From Pirellulaceae bacterium (GTDB lineage: Bacteria; Planctomycetota; Planctomycetia; Pirellulales; Pirellulaceae), in contig JASLRF010000359.1 of NCBI GenBank assembly GCA_030744095.1, forward strand, positions 1 through 7,313: a stretch of DNA of 7,313 nt. The letters run 5' to 3'. This document shows positions 1 to 6,235 of the stretch, piece after piece. Each line of letters begins with the position of its first letter. The stretch's first letter is position 1. Under the pieces are notes generated by a model. That model searched no databases. It saw only the letters and a list, made by a program, of their open reading frames with translations, and had not been told where the DNA came from. Made by a program: the position numbers and the translations under genes.

Positions 1-499
1 GAAGAAGAACCTGGCCGGGATTCGCACGGGTCGCGCGAATCCAGGTTTGGTCGATTCGGTGCGAGTGGAGGTCTACGGGTCCCAGAGCCCGATCAAACAG
101 TTGGCGTCAGTCGGCGCACCGGAACCGACGCAGATCGTAATTCGTCCCTATGATGCGGGCACGATCAAAGAAATTGAGAAAGCAATCGTCGCCAGTGATT
201 TGGGATTTAATCCGCAAAGCGACGGACGGCTGATCCGCATCAACATTCCGCCCCTTTCGGGCGAAGTTCGTCGCAAGATGGTCACGCGCATCAAAGAACT
301 CTCCGAGGAAGCAAGGGTCGCCATTCGTAACATCCGCCGTGATGCCAATAAGGCAGCTGATCAGGCCGAAAAGGAGAAAGAGATCGGCGAAGACCTTCGC
401 GACGACACCAAGAAAGAAATCCAGGAACTCACCAAGAAATTCGAGGACCAGGTTGGGAAGTTGGCCAAGCAACGTGAAACCGAAGTCATGGAAGACTAA
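1..499 (+). CDS. frr: Ribosome recycling factor, 5'-truncated by window edge
   Basis: RRF acts with EF-G in the cytoplasm to split the post-termination ribosome and free tRNA and mRNA. The first complete codon is at base 2 and the frame is open to the window edge, so the true start lies upstream. About 165 residues are visible and roughly 20 N-terminal ones are missing, judging from the usual length of about 185. The conserved domain I block [10 protein letters not shown] falls at bases 17-46. The C-terminal helix of the three-helix bundle is clear, with [20 protein letters not shown] followed by a charged coiled-coil segment ending EVMED. A TTG at 47 is in frame but lies inside the conserved block and is not the start. 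The next gene begins 17 bp after the stop on the same strand, so cotranscription is likely. In most bacteria pyrH lies upstream; that region is outside the window. Confidence 0.96.
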   Translation, partial: KKNLAGIRTGRANPGLVDSVRVEVYGSQSPIKQLASVGAPEPTQIVIRPYDAGTIKEIEKAIVASDLGFNPQSDGRLIRINIPPLSGEVRRKMVTRIKELSEEARVAIRNIRRDANKAADQAEKEKEIGEDLRDDTKKEIQELTKKFEDQVGKLAKQRETEVMED

Positions 500-516
500 C
501 AAGGAATTGGACCGAC

Positions 517-1404
517 GTGGCTCGTGATCTCTCTCTTCAACACGACCTGGTGAGCGACTTCTGTTCTGGTTCGCGTGGCGCAACGGACTTGGCACCGTTT
601 CGACTGTCCGCCGAACAAGTTGAGTTCTTTCGACTCAATGGTTACTTGGCCGGTGTTCGCATTCTGACCGAAGATCAGATCGCGCAGCTTCGTGCAGAAC
701 TGACCGAACTGTTGGATGCGCAGCATGACGGTCACGAGCTGTGGTACGAATACCACACCAACGAATCTGCGGACCCCGATACGGTGTTGTTTCATTCGCT
801 CGGGGCTTGGCGGCTGCGCCCTGGTTTTCATGATTTGTTGTGGCATCCGGCGTTTACCACAGCGGCCAGCCAACTTCTGGATGGTCCCGTTCGCCTTTGG
901 CATGATCAGTTATTCTGCAAGCCGGCGCGGCACGGTGGCGTCGTGGCGTGGCATCAGGACTATTCGTATTGGACACGGACCCATCCGATGGCCCATTTGA
1001 CCTGCTGGATCGGTCTGGATGACAGCACGCTCGACAACGGTTGTGTGAACTATGTGCCAGGTAGTCACCAGTGGGACTTGCTGCCGATTACCGGTCTTGC
1101 TGGCGACATGAATGCGATTCAAGGCGTTCTTACCGAGGAGCAATGGGAGCTTTTCCAGAATCCTGTCCCAATTGAGCTCAAAGCCGGCGAGTGTTCGTTT
1201 CACCACCCGCTGATGATCCACGGATCGAAGGAAAACAGAACGGACTCGCCTCGGCGCGCGACCATCATCAATGCTGTCCGCGACGGAGTTGGCTCGGTAA
1301 CCGATGAGCCATTGTTAACAGGGGTGCCACCGGTTCGAGACGGCGAGCCACTTGGTGGCCAGTTTTTCCCGCTGCTGTTTGACCCCGCCACTGTGGAAGT
1401 GTAA
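517..1404 (+). CDS. Phytanoyl-CoA dioxygenase (PhyH) family Fe(II)/2-oxoglutarate oxygenase
   Basis: This is a 295-residue soluble protein of the PhyH/EctD-type double-stranded beta-helix oxygenases, which couple 2-oxoglutarate decarboxylation to hydroxylation of a substrate. The iron-binding facial triad is visible: H146 and D148 in WHQDYSYW, and the distal H235 in [11 protein letters not shown]246, eleven residues after the distal His as in PhyH, is the probable 2-oxoglutarate carboxylate anchor. An N-terminal helical part ([20 protein letters not shown]) is typical of the family. No signal peptide or membrane segment is seen. The start is GTG at 517, with an AAGGA-like site at 501-505 upstream; a GTG at 550 is a possible alternative. 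It follows frr by 17 bp and has no visible promoter of its own. Its 3' end faces the deacetylase gene, 7 bp away. The family is functionally broad, so the substrate cannot be assigned. Confidence 0.9.
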   Translation: MARDLSLQHDLVSDFCSGSRGATDLAPFRLSAEQVEFFRLNGYLAGVRILTEDQIAQLRAELTELLDAQHDGHELWYEYHTNESADPDTVLFHSLGAWRLRPGFHDLLWHPAFTTAASQLLDGPVRLWHDQLFCKPARHGGVVAWHQDYSYWTRTHPMAHLTCWIGLDDSTLDNGCVNYVPGSHQWDLLPITGLAGDMNAIQGVLTEEQWELFQNPVPIELKAGECSFHHPLMIHGSKENRTDSPRRATIINAVRDGVGSVTDEPLLTGVPPVRDGEPLGGQFFPLLFDPATVEV

Positions 1405-1411
1405 ATCCGAA

Positions 1412-3136
1412 TCACGGCTGGGATTCCCATTGGGTTGCGGCAATGCGAGCGAATTCGGCTTTGATGTCCGTCCCTTCGTAAAACGAAAACCAACCGCGGA
1501 GTCGCTGTGTTTGACCCGGTGCACAGTCAGGGAATTGCGGATCTGAATGCATACAAGGGCAGTACGAATTTGACCACGGACGCACACAATGTTGCCATGC
1601 GGTGATTATCCAGCGGTTGCCCTCTTCATTTTGAACGGCCGCATACGGTGTTTGCTCGACTCTGTTGGCGGTGTCCAACGCGTTGAAGCCGGCAGCCTCG
1701 CGTAACATCACACAGTTTTGCACTCGCAAGCCACTTAGCGTTGCGTCTGTGCCGTTGGTCAACCAAAGTTCCATCGCGACATGAGTCGCCTGAGGTTTGA
1801 CATGGGCCCCAAAAGCGACGCCGTTGGGTAGCTTTCTTTCGATCCATAACGAACCATCGTCGCGGCGTTCCCATTCCATCGGCGGTAGCGCGATGTTCTG
1901 GCGGCTCCACATTGTTGGCACATGCGTGTGGGCCAAGTAGAGCAACTCGCGCGAATCACCTCGTTTTACCCAAATCGCTTCGGGAACATCGACCACGGCG
2001 TAGCTGCGTGAATCCCAAGGGGTAAAGACGCTGAATTTTGTTTCTCGTTGTGGACGCATCGCACCATCGCGGAATCCAATTCGCGGATGCCGGCCACCGG
2101 GGTAGGGGAGGGTGATCAGGCGATCGCTTGCGGGCGCGGTACTGGAATCAAATCCAAACCTCCGCAACGCCGATTTCACTTCCTCTGTCGTCAGACCGGT
2201 TGCGGTGCTGATCTCTGAGTTGGCGAATTGGTGAACTACGGCCATGTTGTGCAACCAGTATTTCAGTTCCTGCTCATCAGAAGGTGTGCGATAATTGTCC
2301 CGAGAGGTCTCTTGTTTGAGGGCAAGTTTACGATCGTTGATGACCTCTTCGTGTCTACGAGGTGCCACATCGGGATCGACGAGCTTATCCAGATCTCGCA
2401 AGGCGATCACTGTAAAACCGTTAACGGCCAAATATTTCATATAGGATTCAAATTGTTCGGGCGCCGTATGCACCCACGGGTGGGCTCGATCCGGAACTCC
2501 GTGAAACTGCAAGATCGCAACGCGCCCGTGTCTGGCCTGGTTGGCGGCCTGGATGAAATCGTCCAACGTCCAATCTGGACGTGCGTCGCCCGCACTCGGC
2601 AGCAGAAGAGGATGATCGAGCCCAGGTTCGTACGCGAATCCTTGACCGTTCTTGTAGGGGTATTCCGGCTCGCCACCGCGACGGGCAAAGCGGATGCCGT
2701 GTTCCGCTAAGATTGGAAACGCCATTGGAGTCGTGGCGTTACCAGGGTACGCGAACGACACGGGTCGGGGAATCTTGTGCAGTTCACACTGCCTTGCAAT
2801 CGCTGTCAGCTGTTCGTCCAACTGTTCCACCGTTGCATCTGAAATTGCCAAATGATCGCGGGTGTGATTGCCGATCTCGAATCCATCGCGATGCAGCGTG
2901 GCGATCTCGTCCCAAGTCATATAGTCTGTCTTGTTCGTGGGAAAATCGAAGCCTTCGGTGACAAAAAATGTGGCACCAAACTTGTAGCGTTTGAGGATTG
3001 GTCGGACGACCGTGAAATGCGATTTCACCGAATCATCGAATGTCAGCACGACTAGCTTTTCGGGCACCGGTTCGATGGCCAAAGCGATCGCTGGCAAGAA
3101 TAGACTGATGACACCTAGGGTCGTTTTGCGAAGCAT
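1412..3136 (-). CDS. Secreted polysaccharide deacetylase (NodB domain) with long C-terminal domain
   Basis: This is a 574-residue carbohydrate esterase family 4-like protein that probably removes N- or O-acetyl groups from an extracellular or cell-wall polysaccharide. Residues 1-20 form a signal peptide (LRK, hydrophobic core, ALA cleavage motif). The NodB domain spans about 27-250. Its motifs are TFDD (D34 likely catalytic base, D35 metal), the metal-binding HTRDH (H91, H95), FAYPGN at 128-133 and LQFHG with H212. Residues 270-574 form a second, beta-rich region, far beyond the roughly 200 residues of a bare NodB domain. It holds C475 and a late cluster C517, C526, C528, C538 before RGWFSFYEGTD. 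I believe this tail is shared by planctomycete homologues but cannot name a domain. A GAGG Shine-Dalgarno lies at 3146-3149, 9 nt before the ATG. The gene stands alone on the - strand. Function is confident at family level; the substrate is unknown. Confidence 0.9.
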   Translation of the reverse strand: MLRKTTLGVISLFLPAIALAIEPVPEKLVVLTFDDSVKSHFTVVRPILKRYKFGATFFVTEGFDFPTNKTDYMTWDEIATLHRDGFEIGNHTRDHLAISDATVEQLDEQLTAIARQCELHKIPRPVSFAYPGNATTPMAFPILAEHGIRFARRGGEPEYPYKNGQGFAYEPGLDHPLLLPSAGDARPDWTLDDFIQAANQARHGRVAILQFHGVPDRAHPWVHTAPEQFESYMKYLAVNGFTVIALRDLDKLVDPDVAPRRHEEVINDRKLALKQETSRDNYRTPSDEQELKYWLHNMAVVHQFANSEISTATGLTTEEVKSALRRFGFDSSTAPASDRLITLPYPGGRHPRIGFRDGAMRPQRETKFSVFTPWDSRSYAVVDVPEAIWVKRGDSRELLYLAHTHVPTMWSRQNIALPPMEWERRDDGSLWIERKLPNGVAFGAHVKPQATHVAMELWLTNGTDATLSGLRVQNCVMLREAAGFNALDTANRVEQTPYAAVQNEEGNRWIITAWQHCVRPWSNSYCPCMHSDPQFPDCAPGQTQRLRGWFSFYEGTDIKAEFARIAATQWESQP

Positions 3137-3165
3137 GAAACCTGTCCTCGTACGATTTGCATAGT

Positions 3166-3183
3166 GCCAGGGAAGCCCCTGGC
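3166..3183. repeat. GC-rich inverted repeat in deacetylase leader (REP-like)
   Basis: Arms GCCAGGG (3166-3172) and CCCTGGC (3177-3183) are perfect 7-bp complements around a 4-nt loop AAGC. The element sits 30-47 bp upstream of the deacetylase start. It could form a stable RNA hairpin in the leader, or be a copy of a dispersed intergenic palindrome. Neither can be decided from one copy. Confidence 0.5.
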
Positions 3184-3205
3184 GACCAGAAAGGCTGGGC
3201 TGCGA

Positions 3206-3224
3206 ATGATCGACGTTCGATCAT
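3206..3224. promoter_or_regulatory. Possible operator dyad upstream of deacetylase
   Basis: ATGATCG (3206-3212) and CGATCAT (3218-3224) form a perfect 7-bp inverted repeat with a 5-bp centre, ACGTT. The right half is part of GTTCGATC, which recurs 14 bp further on at 3229-3236. The position, about 70-100 bp upstream of the deacetylase ATG, suits a transcription-factor site. No regulator is identifiable. Confidence 0.3.
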
Positions 3225-3281
3225 AGCAGTTCGATCTTGGGTGTGCGCCAATCGCTCGCTCGTGCTTGATGATGGTGTTCT

Positions 3282-3299
3282 GCCAAATTGACAGTTGGC
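3282..3299. promoter_or_regulatory. Possible upstream activator dyad for the sigma-54 promoter
   Basis: GCCAA (3282-3286) and TTGGC (3295-3299) are inverted 5-bp arms separated by 8 bp. The dyad centre is about 117 bp upstream of the -24 GG, a normal distance for the site of a bacterial enhancer-binding protein. The arms are short, so chance is a real possibility. A related dyad (AGCCAA/TTGGCT) occurs at 4364-4379. Confidence 0.25.
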
Positions 3300-3406
3300 T
3301 CCTGTTGTTCCTGCTCATCAATGGCACACCCGCGTGTCTCCGTAAATGATGTGCCGCCTGTTGTTTAGTGCAAGCGAAACGGATTTGGATTGGACGTTTT
3401 GTGTTT

Positions 3407-3422
3407 TGGCACGGACTTTGCA
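3407..3422 (+). promoter_or_regulatory. Sigma-54 (RpoN) -24/-12 promoter for hsp20
   Basis: TGGCACG (3407-3413), GACT (3414-3417) and TTGCA (3418-3422) match the sigma-54 consensus TGGCACG-N4-TTGCW at every defined base. The invariant GG (3408-3409) and GC (3420-3421) are separated by exactly 10 bp. The predicted start of transcription is near 3433, giving an hsp20 leader of about 130 nt. It points at hsp20, and no other + strand gene lies between. Transcription from such a promoter needs an ATP-dependent enhancer-binding protein, so induction rather than constitutive expression is expected. The match is seen directly; its use is inferred. Confidence 0.7.
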
Positions 3423-3504
3423 ATCTAAGATGGGCGGTGATTTTGGTTGAGAAAGAGGCCTCTTGAATCCAAGACACTCCTACGTTTTTGACTTTCGGCA
3501 TTTG

Positions 3505-3522
3505 CGTCGCACGAGTGCGACG
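3505..3522. promoter_or_regulatory. Perfect palindrome in hsp20 leader
   Basis: CGTCGCAC (3505-3512) and GTGCGACG (3515-3522) are perfect 8-bp inverted arms with a 2-bp centre GA, ending 41 bp before the hsp20 start. As DNA it resembles an operator. As RNA the loop would need to open to at least 4 nt, leaving about 7 GC-rich pairs just upstream of the ribosome binding site. It does not match CIRCE, although the right half contains GAGTGC. Confidence 0.45.
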
Positions 3523-3563
3523 TTTGCCATCTTGAGTGGAGCTGCAAATTTGGGAGAGCAAAC

Positions 3564-4007
3564 ATGAATACAAAACTGTCACACACTGCACGTTGGTCGC
3601 CTTTGTCGTTTGATGATTGGCGAAAGGAAATGAACCGGTTATTCGAGGACTCTTTCGAGCGAAGTGATGGGCCGTCCCGCGTGGCTGCGCCTCTGGCCAA
3701 CTTCGCCGAAACGGATGAAGAGTACGAGATCTCGCTAGACCTTCCAGGCTTGCAACCGGATGAAGTGAATGTCGAGTTTCGTGACGGTCACTTATACATA
3801 TCCGGCGAACGGAAGCAGGTCGAAGAGGAAAAGGGCAAGACTTTTCATCGCGTCGAACAAACCCATGGTGAGTTTCGTCGTGTGATTGCTCTTGGCAAAG
3901 AAGTCGATACGGAAAACATCGAAGCCAAATATGAGCATGGCGTGCTAACGGTCATCGCGCCAAAGGTCCCCGCTATCCAGCCGAAGAAGATTGCCGTCAC
4001 GACGTGA
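3564..4007 (+). CDS. Small heat-shock protein, Hsp20/alpha-crystallin family
   Basis: This 147-residue protein is an ATP-independent holdase chaperone that forms oligomers and keeps unfolding proteins soluble in the cytoplasm. Its N-terminal arm (about 1-43) contains WRKEMNRLFEDSF, a usual sHSP element. The alpha-crystallin domain runs from about 44 to 133, with YEISLDLPGL at 54-63 and the signature GVLTV starting at G126. The C-terminal extension ends in I143-A144-V145, the I-x-I/V motif that docks into neighbouring subunits. The ATG at 3564 is preceded by GGGAG at 3552-3556 with a 7-nt gap. The gene is monocistronic: its leader carries a sigma-54 type promoter and a palindrome, and the next gene lies on the opposite strand. 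A 15-bp dyad (CGTCACG-A-CGTGACG, 3995-4009) spans the stop codon, of unknown meaning. The family call is secure; specific clients cannot be inferred. Confidence 0.96.
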   Translation: MNTKLSHTARWSPLSFDDWRKEMNRLFEDSFERSDGPSRVAAPLANFAETDEEYEISLDLPGLQPDEVNVEFRDGHLYISGERKQVEEEKGKTFHRVEQTHGEFRRVIALGKEVDTENIEAKYEHGVLTVIAPKVPAIQPKKIAVTT

Positions 4008-4104
4008 CGTTTCACGAAGTTGCCGACCATGAAGAGACTAATGTCGGAACGAGCTCTGTTCGGCAATGGCCCAATTTGCCTCTGGAAATCCGAGGAATAG
4101 AAAA

Positions 4105-4143
4105 AGCCAGACGATGCGTCGTCGCTGATCGCATCGTCTGGCT
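4105..4143 (-). terminator. Intrinsic terminator of the small lysine-rich gene
   Basis: AGCCAGACGATGCG (4105-4118) and CGCATCGTCTGGCT (4130-4143) are perfect 14-bp complementary arms around an 11-nt loop. Read on the - strand, the stem is followed directly by five T (the A run at 4101-4105, whose last base also closes the stem), which is the classic intrinsic terminator form. It begins 56 bp after the stop of the 44-codon gene. On the + strand no T run follows, so it would end hsp20 transcription poorly, although it may protect the 3' end of that mRNA. Confidence 0.85.
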
Positions 4144-4199
4144 GCAAATGAGGTTGGGCCGAGCGGCGAGGCTGACGTAAATCGCGCCCCCTTTTTGGC

Positions 4200-4334
4200 C
4201 TACTTCTTTTTCTTTGCCACTTTCTTCTTGGTCGTCTTGCCCGCAGCCTGTTTTTCGGTCTTCTTTCCGAAAACGCTGTCCCATTGTTCTGTGAACTTCT
4301 TGCTTGGGCCAGATCTAACAATCGGTCCTGGCAT
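4200..4334 (-). CDS. Small basic lysine-tailed protein, 44 aa, function unknown
   Basis: I do not recognise a named family. The protein begins MPGPIVRSGPSKKF, continues with TEQWDSVFGKK, and ends in a low-complexity lysine/threonine/alanine tail closing KKKVAKKKK. The tail recalls nucleic-acid-binding extensions of histone H1-like and ribosome-associated proteins, which is only an analogy. The ATG at 4334 is chosen because AAGGAG (4344-4349 on the - strand) lies 9 nt upstream; the frame stays open upstream to 4421 but that start has no such support. A perfect intrinsic terminator follows at 4105-4143, and a sigma-70-like promoter candidate lies at 4424-4451. It therefore has all parts of an independent small gene. 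I have an impression that similar short MPGPIVRSG proteins with lysine tails occur in other planctomycetes, which a search must confirm. Confidence 0.75.
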   Translation of the reverse strand: MPGPIVRSGPSKKFTEQWDSVFGKKTEKQAAGKTTKKKVAKKKK

Positions 4335-4363
4335 GTGGTCGTACTCCTTCGTCAGTGAGCGAC

Positions 4364-4379
4364 AGCCAACAAATTGGCT
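4364..4379. promoter_or_regulatory. Inverted repeat in leader of small basic protein gene
   Basis: AGCCAA (4364-4369) and TTGGCT (4374-4379) are perfect 6-bp arms with a 4-nt loop CAAA, about 30 bp upstream of the start codon. It could be a leader stem-loop or a protein site. The arms resemble the dyad at 3282-3299. Confidence 0.35.
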
Positions 4380-4423
4380 TGTCGAACTACCTCGATTCTC
4401 TGTGCCATAAACGCTGAGCATCT

Positions 4424-4451
4424 ATTCTATGTTTCGCGTCCTTCGCCTCAA
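4424..4451 (-). promoter_or_regulatory. Candidate sigma-70-like promoter for small basic protein gene
   Basis: On the - strand, TTGAGG (4446-4451) and TAGAAT (4424-4429) are separated by 16 bp. They match the -35 and -10 consensus at 4 and 5 of 6 positions. The start would be near 4417, giving a leader of about 80 nt. Planctomycete promoters are poorly characterised, so this is tentative. Confidence 0.35.
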
Positions 4452-4718
4452 GGGGTTCAGGATGTATTCGGCGTAAGTGTAGCGGGCTTTTCGTCACATC
4501 GGACTTAGAGACAAGACGTCGCGCACACTACGCGTCCGTGCGACTCGCCCTAGGGCCAATTCTCTTGCAAACGTGGAATCGATTGGATCAGCAAACCGCC
4601 CCGCGACCGACGGATCGCAAAGATCGCTACAATTGCCACGGAAATCCGGACGGCCAGCTTGCCAGCCCATGTCGTGGCAGGGATACTTGGCAGCGCCTAA
4701 CCCAGGATGCGAAAAAAA

Positions 4719-6140
4719 ATGGACAAATCGAAGACCACGAAACTGATCGGCGTCACGGTCTTACCGGAATACCTTCAGTACGAATCGATCGAGGCCGTGC
4801 TCGACCGTTTGCAGGCGGCTGGCGTCAATGCCGTGACCACGTCGCCCTATGTGATGGCTTTGGCAGACGAAGAAACGGGCAGTCGTGAACCGCCAATCGA
4901 TGCGGGTGCCGGTTCGGTACGGCTATTGGATCGAGCCTTATGGGGACAGCGGGAATTGTGGGTGCGGACTTCGCCCAGTTTCGAACCCGACAGGTCGCTG
5001 TACGACGGGCTGCGTTATCAACCGACTGAGCCCGACGAACTGACGCGGCGAGACGGTCATATCATCGACGATTTCATCGCTGCAGCGCAGGGCCGCGATA
5101 TGCGGGTCTTTTTCCAGTTTCAAGCGGCGATCCCGCCGGGATATCGAGTGCAGTTCGGCGGACCACAAGAAGATGACCGTCCGCGACTGCCAGATGGTCG
5201 AATTCCCAAACGTCGTGTCGCCAACAATGGCAGCTTGGCTAGTCCACATGTGATCGACTACGCTGTCGCCCTCACACGCGACCTCTGCCGTCGCTATCCG
5301 AGCCTTGACGGTATTCGCTATGACTGGCCCGAGTACCCGCCATACCTGTTGGACGACTGGTTCTATGACTTTGGCGAACATGCCCGCGATGCGGCCACCG
5401 CGTTGGGTGTGAACTTCGAGGCTATGAAGAGCGCCGCAAGGTCGCTCTACACGCGATTGCATGGTGGCCTGACGAACGACGATCTGAATTGTTGTCTTGA
5501 CGCAGCGAGCTCGCCAGCAGATTGGACTTGGCTGATCGGCCCAGAAGCTGACGTTCGCGCTTGGCTGGAATTCAAAACGATGTTGGTCGACCGAACCCTG
5601 GCGCGTTTTCGCGGTGCCATGACCGAGGCCTGCGGCAAACATCTGGCGATGGTCCCCAATGCGTTTCCACCGCCTTGGACTCTAGCATCCGGTTTCGATT
5701 TCGGACGCGCCTCCGGTCACAGTCAGGGTTTTTGCGTCAAACTGTATGGCATGCATTGGGGAATGATGGTCCGCTTTTATGCCGATCAGCTCAGTGCCGC
5801 CAATCCAGGGCTCGATCCCCAACGCCTGCTGGCTGCGATCATCCGTTTGCTCGACCTTGCAGATCCGGGCGATCCGTTGGATCCGGCATCGTGGCGTTAT
5901 CCGGAGCCTGACGAACCTCATCCAGGCGGCCTGCGCGCTCAGTTGCGAAAAATCGAAGTGGCGCAAGCCGCGGCAGGCGATACACCGGTCTACACACTGG
6001 CGCACGGTTACGGTCCCATCGAGGATTTTCGGAGACGATTGCAAGTCGCGCGTGACGCTAGTCCCTATGGCGTGTGGTTCAATCGTTATGGCTACTTGGG
6101 AGACGAAAAACTCTCGGCCATGGCGGATGTGCTCAGCTAG
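4719..6140 (+). CDS. Cytoplasmic TIM-barrel glycosidase-like protein, unassigned family
   Basis: I infer a (beta/alpha)8 glycoside-hydrolase-like fold for this 473-residue protein; no GH family can be named. It opens with a strand-like KLIGVTVLPEYLQ, then AVLDRLQAAGVNAVTTSPY, typical of a first barrel repeat. RVFFQFQAAIPPGY is a further strand and loop. YPSLDGIRYDWPEYPPY carries D202 and E205 (numbered from this start), an arrangement like the strand-4 D-G-I-x-x-D motif of GHL-type hydrolases. The last strand is probably GVWFNRYGYLGDEKLSAM. No signal peptide or membrane segment is visible, so it should act in the cytoplasm. ATG 4719 is preferred because AGGA (4704-4707) lies 11 nt upstream; ATG 4707 in the same frame adds four residues (MRKK) but has no spaced site. 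It stands alone on its strand until the cupin gene 95 bp on. It could also be a non-catalytic barrel. Confidence 0.8.
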   Translation: MDKSKTTKLIGVTVLPEYLQYESIEAVLDRLQAAGVNAVTTSPYVMALADEETGSREPPIDAGAGSVRLLDRALWGQRELWVRTSPSFEPDRSLYDGLRYQPTEPDELTRRDGHIIDDFIAAAQGRDMRVFFQFQAAIPPGYRVQFGGPQEDDRPRLPDGRIPKRRVANNGSLASPHVIDYAVALTRDLCRRYPSLDGIRYDWPEYPPYLLDDWFYDFGEHARDAATALGVNFEAMKSAARSLYTRLHGGLTNDDLNCCLDAASSPADWTWLIGPEADVRAWLEFKTMLVDRTLARFRGAMTEACGKHLAMVPNAFPPPWTLASGFDFGRASGHSQGFCVKLYGMHWGMMVRFYADQLSAANPGLDPQRLLAAIIRLLDLADPGDPLDPASWRYPEPDEPHPGGLRAQLRKIEVAQAAAGDTPVYTLAHGYGPIEDFRRRLQVARDASPYGVWFNRYGYLGDEKLSAMADVLS

Positions 6141-6235
6141 CCAGTTTCAATTTCGTTTCTGATCTTTGTCTCGTGCAAACGTGGCCAGCGTTGATTCAAG
6201 TGTAGTACAGATTCCGTCCTCCACTGGTGAGCTCG

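Larger units (their letters stand above)
3137..3563. other. Divergent intergenic region between deacetylase and hsp20
   Basis: This 427-bp stretch has no convincing gene; the short open frames in it lack a ribosome binding site and recognisable sequence. The left part is the deacetylase leader, with two inverted repeats (3166-3183 and 3206-3224) and a direct repeat GTTCGATC at 3215-3222 and 3229-3236. The right part is the hsp20 control region: a dyad at 3282-3299, a sigma-54 type promoter at 3407-3422, a perfect palindrome at 3505-3522 and the ribosome binding site at 3552-3556. No CIRCE element (TTAGCACTC-N9-GAGTGCTAA) is present. Confidence 0.75.
4335..4718. other. Divergent intergenic region between small basic protein and TIM-barrel gene
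   Basis: These 384 bp contain no convincing coding region. The left part is the leader of the - strand small gene, with its Shine-Dalgarno, a dyad at 4364-4379 and a promoter candidate at 4424-4451. The right part precedes the TIM-barrel gene; its only suggestive element is TACAAT at 4628-4633, a -10-like hexamer without a good -35 partner. Between about 4452 and 4620 I see nothing I can name. Confidence 0.6.

Noticed and set aside
107..595. A 162-codon - strand frame across frr and the oxygenase start
   Set aside because: It is antisense to two supported genes, and its composition reflects the reverse of RRF codons.
2228..2710. A 160-codon + strand frame inside the deacetylase gene
   Set aside because: It mirrors the NodB coding sequence on the other strand and has no recognisable protein features.
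3462..3490. CTTGAA at 3462-3467 as a sigma-32 -35 element for hsp20
   Set aside because: No CCCCAT-like -10 follows at the required distance.
4020..4066. TTGCCGA (4020-4026) and TCGGCAA (4060-4066) as an hsp20 terminator
   Set aside because: The arms are only 7 bp, the loop is 33 nt and no T run follows, so it is not a credible intrinsic terminator.
4711..4721. Run of eight A at the TIM-barrel start, a possible slippage or phase-variation tract
   Set aside because: The preferred ATG at 4719 uses the last A of the run, so length changes leave its frame intact; only the weaker ATG at 4707 would be affected.
4938..5642. A 234-codon open frame on the - strand within the TIM-barrel gene
   Set aside because: It is fully antisense to a well-supported gene, its translation shows no motif, and it has no ribosome site. 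Long antisense frames are common in GC-biased coding DNA.
4566..6184. The 11-mer TGCAAACGTGG present upstream of both the TIM-barrel gene (4566-4576) and the cupin gene (6174-6184)
   Set aside because: In about 7.3 kb several shared 11-mers are expected by chance (pairs of positions divided by 4 to the 11th gives roughly six), and the flanks agree only loosely.
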